Source: Tamilnaduibacter salinus (lineage in GTDB: Bacteria > Pseudomonadota > Gammaproteobacteria > Pseudomonadales > Oleiphilaceae). From it: a stretch of 64,000 nucleotides of DNA. Numbering within the stretch: position 1 is the stretch's first letter; every line of letters starts with the position of its first letter. The DNA lies in assembly GCF_003096655.1 (NCBI RefSeq), contig NZ_QEKQ01000005.1:124001-188000 (forward strand), in the 5' to 3' direction. Positions 40,439 through 47,926 of the stretch are shown here, one piece after another. The notes beneath the pieces were generated by a model. That model did not search any database, was not told the DNA's origin, and worked only from the letters and a program-made list of their open reading frames with translations. Both the position numbers and the translations under genes were made by a program.

Positions 40439-40638
40439 AAGCTGTGTGTGCCTCCTACTATCTATGCAGTCCCGGTAGTTGTTGTATTGAGGTTCCTTGA
40501 GCCCCGCAGTCCGTGCGGAATTGGCACTGCATTCCGGGAACGGTGTCCGGGGGAGTATAGAACAATCGTACGGGTTTTCCGAAGCCGGTCCGTCGAGCGG
40601 TGTGATAGCATGCGGAGTTTTCAGCGCCGGAGGTCAGG

Positions 40639-41061
40639 ATGAAAACGACGATCGAGTGGACCGGGGATGCCGGGTTCCGGGCCGACAGCGGTTCCGGCCA
40701 CAGCGTTCAGATGGATGGCCCGCCCGACCACGGTGGCCGGAATCAGGGGCCACGGCCGATGGAGATGATGCTCATGGGTCTGGGTGGCTGTTCCTCGTTC
40801 GACGTCATGAGCATCCTGAAGAAGTCCCGCCAGGACGTGACTGACTGCCATGCCGAGCTTGAGGCGGAGCGGGCGGACGCGGTGCCGGCCGTTTTCACCC
40901 GTATTCACCTGCACTTCGTCGTGACCGGTCGTGGCCTGAAGGAGAATCTGGTCAAGCGGGCCGTGTCGCTCTCGGCCGAGAAATACTGCTCCGCCTCGAT
41001 CATGCTCGAAAAGGCCGGCGTGTCGATCACCCACAGCTATGAAGTCCGCGAGGCGGAATAG
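40639..41061 (+). CDS. OsmC family peroxidase-like protein (YhfA type)
   Basis: A 140-residue protein with the two redox cysteines of the OsmC/Ohr superfamily, C51 in LMGLGGCSSFDVMS and C117 in SAEKYCSASIML. GPRPMEMMLMGLGGCSSFDV is typical of the YhfA branch that sits beside crp in E. coli. It may reduce organic hydroperoxides or act on thiols; not tested. Divergent from vfr, with speD about 90 bp downstream. Confidence 0.92.
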   Translation: MKTTIEWTGDAGFRADSGSGHSVQMDGPPDHGGRNQGPRPMEMMLMGLGGCSSFDVMSILKKSRQDVTDCHAELEAERADAVPAVFTRIHLHFVVTGRGLKENLVKRAVSLSAEKYCSASIMLEKAGVSITHSYEVREAE

Positions 41062-41154
41062 GTCAGCCCGGGGGCGATGCGCTACACTGTCAGACGGACG
41101 TGGGGGCCGGTTCGGCGCACCGCCCATACATTCTCTCCAGCCTGGAATGTGGCG

Positions 41155-41943
41155 ATGGAATCCAATCTCGAACTGCACGGTTTTAATAACCTCACCAAGT
41201 CCCTGAGCTTCAACATCTATGACATCTGCTACGCGCGCACTGAAGAGCAGCGCAAGGCCTACATTGAGTACATCGATGAGACCTACAATGCCGAGCGACT
41301 GACACAGATTCTTACGGATGTGGTCAAGATCATCGGGGCCAACGTGCTCAACATCGCCCGGCAGGACTACGAGCCCCATGGGGCGTCGGTGACCATGCTG
41401 ATCGCAGAGCATGAGTTTGAATCGGAACCGGACAACGCCGAGTCACCGGGTCCACTTCCAGATGCCATCGTCGCGCACCTCGACAAGAGCCACGTGACGG
41501 TGCACACCTACCCGGAGAGCCACCCGCACGAAGGAATCAGCACCTTCCGGGCCGATATTGACGTGTCCACCTGTGGTCTGATCTCACCACTGAAGGCGCT
41601 GAATTACCTGATCCACAGTTTCGACTCGGATGTGGTCACCGTGGACTATCGCGTGCGGGGCTTTACGCGGGATGTGGATGGCAAGAAGCATTATATTGAC
41701 CACGACATCAATTCGATCCAGAACTACCTGACCGAGGACACGCGCAACGCGTACAAGATGATCGACGTGAACGTCTATCAGGAGAACCTCTTCCACACCA
41801 AGATGAAGCTCAAGGACTTCGAGCTGGATCGCTATGTGTTTGGTGTGAGCGCGGAGGATCTGCCCGAAGAGGAGGCGGACAGCATCTCCGAGCGCCTGCA
41901 GCGCGAGATGCTGGAAATCTTCTACTCGCGCAACGTCGAGTAG
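41155..41943 (+). CDS. speD: S-adenosylmethionine decarboxylase proenzyme (E. coli type)
   Basis: Makes decarboxylated SAM, the aminopropyl donor for spermidine. It is 262 residues from ATG 41155, giving the N-terminus [20 protein letters not shown] that lines up with E. coli SpeD. The proenzyme cuts itself at K111-S112 in [14 protein letters not shown], creating the pyruvoyl cofactor. [13 protein letters not shown] with the catalytic cysteine and [11 protein letters not shown] follow. The frame is open further upstream without similarity. No speE is next to it. Confidence 0.97.
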   Translation: MESNLELHGFNNLTKSLSFNIYDICYARTEEQRKAYIEYIDETYNAERLTQILTDVVKIIGANVLNIARQDYEPHGASVTMLIAEHEFESEPDNAESPGPLPDAIVAHLDKSHVTVHTYPESHPHEGISTFRADIDVSTCGLISPLKALNYLIHSFDSDVVTVDYRVRGFTRDVDGKKHYIDHDINSIQNYLTEDTRNAYKMIDVNVYQENLFHTKMKLKDFELDRYVFGVSAEDLPEEEADSISERLQREMLEIFYSRNVE

Positions 41944-41948
41944 TCTCC

Positions 41949-42554
41949 TCAGGCCGGCCCGGTCCGAACCCAGACCAGGCACTGGTTGTTGGCCGGCATG
42001 GGGTACCGGTCGGCCAGGGCCAGATTGCTGAAGCGCGCCAGGACGTTAAGGTCGTCGATGTCCCGGATGCCCATCGCCGCATCCTGCGCCCGCAGATGCT
42101 GGTCAAACCGGGCATTGCTGTCGCTGGTGAACCGGCCGTTTTCATTGAACGGCCCATACAGGCAGAACGACTGCCCAGGTCCGAGCAGCTCTCCCACCCC
42201 CGCGAACAGCGCCTCCACAGCCTGCCACCCCATGATGTGTGCCGTGTTGGCGGAAAATACGCCATCCACATGCCCGACCGGCCAGGGCCGGTGACGCACA
42301 TCGAGCGCGATCGGTTCGAGGACATTGGGCAGATTGGCCCGGCCCAGCCGGGCCCGACAGGTATTGTGGTGGTCCGGCTGGTCACTGGGCTGCCAGGTCA
42401 AATGGGGCAGCGAGCGCGCAAAGTGCTCGGCGTGCTGGCCCGTACCGGCGCCAATCTCGAGAATCACCCCGGGGTCGGTGAATACCGTCCGGAGCACGGA
42501 AAGAATCGGTGCCTTGTTGTTCTCGCAGGCCTGTGAGAAGGGGATCGTTTCCAT
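41949..42554 (-). CDS. DUF938 SAM-dependent methyltransferase-like protein
   Basis: A 201-residue protein of the DUF938 family. Opening motifs are METIPFSQACENNKAPIL and the SAM-binding VILEIGAGTGQHAEHFARSLP; then SANTAHIMGWQAVEALFAGV and FNENGRFTSDSNARFDQHL, which are characteristic of the family. The acceptor is unknown. I chose ATG 42554, which has GGACGAG at good spacing; ATG 42560 is equally open. It converges on speD with a 5-bp gap and is divergent from the alcohol dehydrogenase gene. Confidence 0.87.
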   Translation of the reverse strand: METIPFSQACENNKAPILSVLRTVFTDPGVILEIGAGTGQHAEHFARSLPHLTWQPSDQPDHHNTCRARLGRANLPNVLEPIALDVRHRPWPVGHVDGVFSANTAHIMGWQAVEALFAGVGELLGPGQSFCLYGPFNENGRFTSDSNARFDQHLRAQDAAMGIRDIDDLNVLARFSNLALADRYPMPANNQCLVWVRTGPA

Positions 42555-42637
42555 GGTCATCTCGTCCGGGGTATGGTGGGATTGTCGCACAACAACCTAC
42601 AACAATGCGTCGGTTTCGACGACCGGGAGGATCCGAC

Positions 42638-43777
42638 ATGAACGGTTTTACGTTCAATACCACCCCCAGCATCCTTCACGAAGCGGGCGGCACGGAAAGG
42701 CTGGCGTCGCTGTGCCGCGAGCACGGCGCCCGATCGGCACTGGTGATCACCGACCGTGGGATCGTCGGGGCCGGCTTGCTCGGCGCTGCGGAGCGCTCCT
42801 TCGCCGATAGCGACGTGGCGGTGGACTGGTTTACCCGGGTGGAGGCCGACCCGCCCGATACAACCGTCCGGGCGGCTGCGGAACAGGCTCTTGCGGCCGG
42901 TGCGGATATCATCATCGGGTTTGGCGGTGGCAGTTCCATGGATGTGGCCAAGGTCGTGGCGCTGCTGGCCTCCGGGGATTGCCGTCAGAGCCTGGAAGAA
43001 CTCTATGGCGTTGGCAGTGCACAAGGGAAACGGCTGCCCCTGATCCAGGTTCCCACCACGGCCGGCACGGGCTCCGAGGTGACCCCGATCGCCATCATCA
43101 CCACGGGCGAGACCACCAAGTCCGGTATCGTATCGCCGCTGCTGCTGCCGGACATCGCCCTGCTGGATCCGGCCCTGACACTGGGCCTGCCGCCCCACGT
43201 GACGGCGGCCACGGGGATTGATGCGATGGTCCATGCCATCGAGGCCTATACCAGTAAAATCCGGAAAAACCCGGTGTCTGATGCCCTGGCGCGTGAGGCG
43301 CTCCAGTTGCTTTCCAACAACATCGTCACGGCCGTGCATCAGGGCGACAATCTGGAAGCGCGCTCCGCGATGCTGTTAGGGGCATTGCAGGCCGGCCAGG
43401 CCTTCGCCAATGCGCCGGTGGCGGCAGTCCACGCGTTGGCCTATCCATTGGGCGGGCATTTCCACATCCCGCATGGCCTCAGCAATTCCCTTGTGTTGCC
43501 TCAGGTGTTGCGCTTCAACGAACCGGCGGCGGCCACGCTTTACGACGAGCTGGCACCGCTGGTGGGCGGGCCGGAGCCCACCGGTGATCTGATTCACCGG
43601 ATGGAGAGCCTGATCGGTGCGGTGGAACTGCCCAGGCGCCTGCGGGATATGGACATCGGCGAGGATGTTCTGCCGACGCTGGCGGCGGATGCGATGAAAC
43701 AGCAGCGGCTGCTGGTCAATAACCCCCGTGAGGTATCCGAGGCGGATGCCCTGGCAATCTATCGGGAGGCCTACTGA
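42638..43777 (+). CDS. Iron-containing alcohol dehydrogenase
   Basis: A 379-residue NAD-dependent dehydrogenase of the group III (iron) family. The dinucleotide site is IIGFGGGSSMDVAKVVALL, with PTTAGTGSEVTPIAII. Metal ligands come from GIDAMVHAIEAYTS and HALAYPLGGHFHIPHGLSNSLVLP, giving Asp and three His. Substrate could be short alcohols, lactaldehyde or 4-hydroxybutyrate. ATG 42638 has GGGAGG upstream. Its TGA overlaps the next start (TGATG), so a thioesterase is co-translated. Confidence 0.93.
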   Translation: MNGFTFNTTPSILHEAGGTERLASLCREHGARSALVITDRGIVGAGLLGAAERSFADSDVAVDWFTRVEADPPDTTVRAAAEQALAAGADIIIGFGGGSSMDVAKVVALLASGDCRQSLEELYGVGSAQGKRLPLIQVPTTAGTGSEVTPIAIITTGETTKSGIVSPLLLPDIALLDPALTLGLPPHVTAATGIDAMVHAIEAYTSKIRKNPVSDALAREALQLLSNNIVTAVHQGDNLEARSAMLLGALQAGQAFANAPVAAVHALAYPLGGHFHIPHGLSNSLVLPQVLRFNEPAAATLYDELAPLVGGPEPTGDLIHRMESLIGAVELPRRLRDMDIGEDVLPTLAADAMKQQRLLVNNPREVSEADALAIYREAY

Positions 43778-44214
43778 TGGCGAAACCGGAGCCGTTTCCG
43801 CGTGAGGCGTTCAGCGCGTTCCAGACGATCACCACGCGCTGGAAGGACAATGACGTCTACGGTCACGTGAATAACGTCACCTACTACGCCTGGTTCGATT
43901 CCGCGGTTAACCGCTACCTGATCGAGGAGGGCGGGCTGGACATCCACAACAGCCCGGTGATCGCGTTTGTCGTCAGTTCCAACTGCCAGTATTTCAGCCC
44001 GGTGGCCTATCCGGAGCCGGTTGAGGCCGGGCTGCGTATCGAGCGGCTCGGGCGCAGCTCCGTCACCTATGGCGTCGGCATATTCCGACCGGGCGACGAC
44101 ACGCCCTGCGCCCAGGGCGAGTTCGTCCACGTGTTCGTGGATCGTGAAACGCAGGCCTCCGTTCCCATGCCCGAGCCCATACGTGCGGCCCTGGCGTCCC
44201 TGCCGACGGGCTAA
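43777..44214 (+). CDS. Acyl-CoA thioesterase, hotdog fold
   Basis: A 145-residue 4-hydroxybenzoyl-CoA/YbgC-type thioesterase. The active-site region is TTRWKDNDVYGHVNNVTYYAWFDSAVNRYL, with the catalytic aspartate and the HVNN element; GEFVHVFVDRETQASVPMPE closes the hotdog. It overlaps the alcohol dehydrogenase stop by one base, suggesting a shared pathway, perhaps clearing a CoA ester. Substrate unknown. Confidence 0.92.
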   Translation: MAKPEPFPREAFSAFQTITTRWKDNDVYGHVNNVTYYAWFDSAVNRYLIEEGGLDIHNSPVIAFVVSSNCQYFSPVAYPEPVEAGLRIERLGRSSVTYGVGIFRPGDDTPCAQGEFVHVFVDRETQASVPMPEPIRAALASLPTG

Positions 44215-44226
44215 GAAAGATTGGGT

Positions 44227-44694
44227 TCAGAGGTTCCTGACCGACTCCAGCACCTCGTCAACATGCCCCGGTACTTTGACGCCCCGCCACTCCTGGCGCA
44301 GGACGCCGTCCCTGTCGATCAGGAAGGTGCTGCGTTCGATGCCCTGGCGCTCCTTGCCGTACATCATCTTGGTCTTGATGACGTCAAACTGCCGACACAG
44401 CGTTTCATCCTTGTCAGAAATCAGGTGAAACGGGAAGTCGTGTTTGGCCCGGAAGTTCTCGTGGGCTTTCAGCCCGTCCCGGGAGACGCCGATCACCACC
44501 GTGTCCAGAGCGTCAAAATCGGCGTGCCGGTCCCGGAAGTCCTGCCCTTCTGTGGTACAGCCCGGGGTGTTGTCCTTGGGGTAGAAATACAACACGACAT
44601 GTTTCCTGCCCCGGAAATCCGCCAGCGACAGGGTCTGATCGCCGGTGGCCGAGCCTGAAAAGTCCGGGGCTGCGTCTCCGATGGTCGTCGTCAT
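44227..44694 (-). CDS. bcp: Peroxiredoxin, BCP/PrxQ type
   Basis: A 155-residue thiol peroxidase. The peroxidatic cysteine is C46 in YFYPKDNTPGCTTEGQDF. The cysteine five residues later, found in many BCP proteins, is missing (Q51). C100 in DETLCRQFDV is the only other cysteine and may resolve the sulfenic acid, or the enzyme may be of the 1-Cys kind. It converges on the thioesterase gene with a 12-bp gap. Confidence 0.93.
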   Translation of the reverse strand: MTTTIGDAAPDFSGSATGDQTLSLADFRGRKHVVLYFYPKDNTPGCTTEGQDFRDRHADFDALDTVVIGVSRDGLKAHENFRAKHDFPFHLISDKDETLCRQFDVIKTKMMYGKERQGIERSTFLIDRDGVLRQEWRGVKVPGHVDEVLESVRNL

Positions 44695-44814
44695 GGGTTC
44701 TCCTTATCGCCAGTGTATGATGGCGCCTACTTTAACCGGTTCGGAAGTGCCTTTCAGCCATCAGGGCGTCGCGCTACCCTACCGATAGCGATTGGACGGC
44801 AGGGAGAGATGACA

Positions 44815-45798
44815 ATGGGAACGGCTCGGGCGTTGCTGGCCACATTGGTCATGACGGGGTTGGGCGGCTGCGCGGGGCTGGAGGCACCCTCCGACACGGT
44901 GCCAACGCCGGACGCGGGACCACTGACGATGCAGTGCGGCACCCTGTCAGCCGCTTTTGAAAACCGCGGAGACCAGCCCGTTCTGGCGGTCGCGGGCGAG
45001 CGCTACCCGCTGGCGCGCGTGCGCTCGGCATCCGGTGCCCGGTATGAGGCGGTGGGTGATTCCGGGACGACGTTCTGGAACAAGGGCGACCGCGCCCGTC
45101 TGACGCTCAATGGGGAGCCCCGACCGGTGTGCCTGTCACCGGGCGCCGTGGCCCAGCCATTCGAAGCGTCTGGCAACGAGCCCTTCTGGCATGTCGTGCT
45201 GGACGGCGGCACACTGACGCTGGAACGACCCGGTGAGGCATCGGTGACCGGTCCGTTCCGATGGCATTCGCAGTCCGCGTCGGTGTCCCGGGGCGCCGTC
45301 TCACTCAACGGTGATGAGGCGGAGGTCACCGTGCGGCACGAGGCGTGCCAGGACTCCATGAGCGGTATGCCGCACCCACGTCAGGTGGCGATCTCGTGGC
45401 AGGGAAGGACTCTTTCCGGTTGTGGTGGTGATCCGGCCCGGCTGCTGCGGGGTGGCACCTGGATTGTCGACGACCTGCCCGGTCGAGGGATCGTCGATGG
45501 GTCTCGAATGAGCGTGACGTTCCTCGAAGACGGCCGCCTGACCGGAATGGCCTCATGCAATCGCTACATGGGCGTCTATAGGCTGACGGGCGAGGGGCTG
45601 ACCATCCGTCGTCCCGCCTCGACCCTGAAGGCCTGCGCCCCGGCCCTGATGGATCAGGAACAGCGGTTTCTGGAGCGTCTCAGGGCGGTGCAGCATTTTC
45701 GCCTCGCCAAAGGCGGTCTCCTTGAACTGGTCGGGGCGGACGGTACCTTGGTTCGGCTTCATCGACAGTCTGTGCCCAGTGTCTATACTGACGGTTGA
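44815..45798 (+). CDS. Lipoprotein with MliC-like, COG3650-like and META domains
   Basis: A 327-residue exported lipoprotein; the signal peptide MGTARALLATLVMTGLGGC ends in a lipobox. Residues about 35-105 resemble MliC, a lysozyme inhibitor (MQCGTLSAAFENRGDQPVLA, ARYEAVGDSGTTFWNKGDRARL). About 110-210 match the COG3650 type (FEASGNEPFWHVVLDGGTLTL, CQDSMSGMPHPRQVAISW). About 215-320 are a META/HslJ domain (TWIVDDLPGRGIVDGSRMSV, GMASCNRYMGVYRL, TLKACAPALMDQEQRFLERL). I chose ATG 44815 over 44809 because AGGGAGAG then has normal spacing. Probably an outer-membrane protection protein; this is inference. Confidence 0.85.
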   Translation: MGTARALLATLVMTGLGGCAGLEAPSDTVPTPDAGPLTMQCGTLSAAFENRGDQPVLAVAGERYPLARVRSASGARYEAVGDSGTTFWNKGDRARLTLNGEPRPVCLSPGAVAQPFEASGNEPFWHVVLDGGTLTLERPGEASVTGPFRWHSQSASVSRGAVSLNGDEAEVTVRHEACQDSMSGMPHPRQVAISWQGRTLSGCGGDPARLLRGGTWIVDDLPGRGIVDGSRMSVTFLEDGRLTGMASCNRYMGVYRLTGEGLTIRRPASTLKACAPALMDQEQRFLERLRAVQHFRLAKGGLLELVGADGTLVRLHRQSVPSVYTDG

Positions 45799-45972
45799 GG
45801 GCCTGACAACAGCGGGGCAAGGATGGAGTTCAAGGCACGCGATTGTCGCCTGGGAGTTTGCGCGATAGAAAGTCGAACCGCTGCGACTGTCCCTCTGCGG
45901 TCCCTTGTGAGCGCTCATTGTCGTCACATCGAACCACTATGCACCTCAAGTGACCGTCAGGATGGCCTCGCA

Positions 45973-46758
45973 GTGGGACGATCTCGCCTGGCACGATTTC
46001 TACCGCGCAGATTCCTGGCGGTTCTTTTTGTCGGACTGTTGCTCCCGGGGTGGCTCTCCGCCGAGCCAGCTTCTCTGATCCGAATGGTGACGGGCAGTGA
46101 TTATCCGCCGTTTGCCGACAAAGCGATGCCCGGCCAGGGGATCGCCACGGAGCTGGTGCGAATGGTTTACCGTGAGCGCAATCAGCCCACCAAGCTGACG
46201 ATCACACCCTGGAACCGGGCGCTGAGGGATCTGAAGACAGGTCGGGCCGATGTGGCATTTCCGTTTGTTCCTTCCTTTGAACGTCATCGGGAATTCCTGT
46301 TCTCCGATCCGCTGTTCCATGTCCAGTCCACGATGTTTCGTCGCCACGACGACCACGCCTTCCCCGAATCGTTGGAGGCGCTATCCGACGTCCGTATCTG
46401 TCGTCCAACCGGCTATGCGCTCATCCCTCAGTTGCGATACCGGCTGCAAATGGACGAGATTGACTGGGTGCGTCCCCAGACCATGAAATCCTGTTTCAAT
46501 ATGCTGCGTCTGGACCGGGTGGACATGGTGCCGTCCAATCGCCGTACCGGCTGGTACACGATTGATCATTCCGGTATGGACCCGAGCCTTTTCGCCACTT
46601 GGCCGGTTTTTGAGGAGGAAACGGCGCTTTACCTTGTTGTCAGTCGGGATCATCCAGAGGCGAGACGGGTCGTCCGTGAATTCAACCAGACATTGCGGCA
46701 GGTCAGGGAAACCGAGGCGGGGCGGGCGTTGATCAATCGGTACCGGAGCCCGCACTAA
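45973..46758 (+). CDS. Periplasmic solute-binding protein, SBP_bac_3 family (first of a convergent pair)
   Basis: A 261-residue substrate-binding protein. The signal peptide is RSRLARFLPRRFLAVLFVGLLLPGWLSA from the GTG start at 45973, with AGGA 10 bases upstream; the frame is open to 45823 but without any similarity. The mature part begins SLIRMVTGSDYPPFADKAMPGQGIATELVRMV, the usual opening of this family, and has WNRALRDLKTGRADVAFPFVPS. No permease or ATPase genes adjoin it, so it may serve as a sensor or share a distant transporter. Its stop codon lies in an inverted repeat that also encodes the end of the opposing gene. Confidence 0.82.
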   Translation: MGRSRLARFLPRRFLAVLFVGLLLPGWLSAEPASLIRMVTGSDYPPFADKAMPGQGIATELVRMVYRERNQPTKLTITPWNRALRDLKTGRADVAFPFVPSFERHREFLFSDPLFHVQSTMFRRHDDHAFPESLEALSDVRICRPTGYALIPQLRYRLQMDEIDWVRPQTMKSCFNMLRLDRVDMVPSNRRTGWYTIDHSGMDPSLFATWPVFEEETALYLVVSRDHPEARRVVREFNQTLRQVRETEAGRALINRYRSPH

Positions 46759-47761
46759 GGAAGTGCTGATCCATTCCCGGAGCCAGAGGCATGCGGGAAT
46801 GGATCAGCACTTCCTTAACCGGGCTTCTGACGACGGACAGCCTGGACGTCTCCGCGGCAGCCCCTTTACCGTCATCCCGCCAGTCCTCAAGACCATAACG
46901 CGCCAGAATTGCGTCGAGGCGTCCGGACTCACGCAGCGTCACCATGCCGTCAGACAGAAGACTGGCGTGCCGGGCGGACTGGGGGAGTTCCGGTGAGAAG
47001 GCAACAAAGGCTCGTGTGGAAGGAAGACCGCCGGCGTCGCGAAGCGCTGGCAGGTCCGGGTTTTCCTGCCTCAGGAAGGTAAAGACCGCTCGTTCCTCAA
47101 CCAAAACATCGGCTCGGCCCTGTGCGACCAGTTGCGCGGCCCGGTCGAGTGGCGAGGGGCCTGACAGCACCCAGATCCGCTCCGGGTCCTCGCGGTGCTG
47201 CTGAATATAGGTATCAAGCAACGCTGTGTAGGAATAGTCGTTGATCACGACGAGTAACTGGTTGCTTAGAGAGGGCACCCCCTGGAATGACCAGTCATCG
47301 TCTGGGCGCTTGTAAAAATGTACGGTCGCCTGGCCCTGTTCATTCTCTGGAAAGACAAAGCCTGGGGCGTCTTCGTGATAGGCGCCGACGACGGCGTCCA
47401 GCTCTCCCGCGTTGACCAGTCTCAACGCCCGGGCCCAGCTGGTGTTCACATACTCCACCGTCAGACCGTGTGACTCGAACACTTCGCGTGCGATGTCGAT
47501 CATGTAGCCCTCGTGGTCGCTGCCGGCGGTGCAGTTATGCGGGCACCATGGGTCGGCGGCAATGGTGATCACATCGGGCCGGTTTTCCCCCACCGCGGCC
47601 TCCACTGCCGTCAGCGAAGCCCTTTTGTCGAGACCGGTCTCCCCTGCGAGGTCGGAGGCTGCAACCGCTGTAGCAGCCAGCATCAGCAGCGTGAGGCCGA
47701 GCAGCGGGGCACGTATCCGGTCAGACAGGAACAGGGCAGAGGCTGTCATCGCATCAATCAT
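46733..47761 (-). CDS. Periplasmic solute-binding protein, SBP_bac_3 family (second of a convergent pair)
   Basis: A 342-residue binding protein with a signal peptide ending near ATAVAA (residue about 35). The mature sequence has ITIAADPWCPHNCTAGSDHEGYMIDIAREVF, VNTSWARALRLVNAGELDAVVGAYHEDAPG and LVAQGRADVLVEERAVFTFLR, typical of the family. It differs greatly from the convergent gene, so it is no recent duplicate. The last 26 bp overlap the other gene's 3' end. Start could also be ATG 47749. Confidence 0.82.
   Translation of the reverse strand: MIDAMTASALFLSDRIRAPLLGLTLLMLAATAVAASDLAGETGLDKRASLTAVEAAVGENRPDVITIAADPWCPHNCTAGSDHEGYMIDIAREVFESHGLTVEYVNTSWARALRLVNAGELDAVVGAYHEDAPGFVFPENEQGQATVHFYKRPDDDWSFQGVPSLSNQLLVVINDYSYTALLDTYIQQHREDPERIWVLSGPSPLDRAAQLVAQGRADVLVEERAVFTFLRQENPDLPALRDAGGLPSTRAFVAFSPELPQSARHASLLSDGMVTLRESGRLDAILARYGLEDWRDDGKGAAAETSRLSVVRSPVKEVLIHSRMPLAPGMDQHFLSAGSGTD
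46756..46817. terminator. 24-bp perfect inverted repeat, probable bidirectional terminator
   Basis: Arms 46756-46779 and 46794-46817 (TAAGGAAGTGCTGATCCATT and onward, 24 bases each) are perfect reverse complements with a 14-base loop. The first arm starts with the TAA stop of the plus-strand gene; the whole repeat lies inside the coding end of the minus-strand gene. No T-run follows. Confidence 0.7.
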
Positions 47762-47926
47762 CCGGGCAAATAACTGTCAAAATAGACCTTCACGAAGTAA
47801 AGCACATATTCGGCAACCGGTCTGGCGATCCTGGCGCTTGGGGCCCGTTATGGAATGTCCGCCAATTGCGTTAGTCTTTCCCCTGGATTCATGAGTGCCG
47901 GACGGGCACTGAACAGGAGCAACACC

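Noticed and set aside
45823-45972. N-terminal 50 residues of the long frame before the first binding-protein gene
   Set aside because: They precede a good signal peptide and a GTG start at 45973 and look non-coding.
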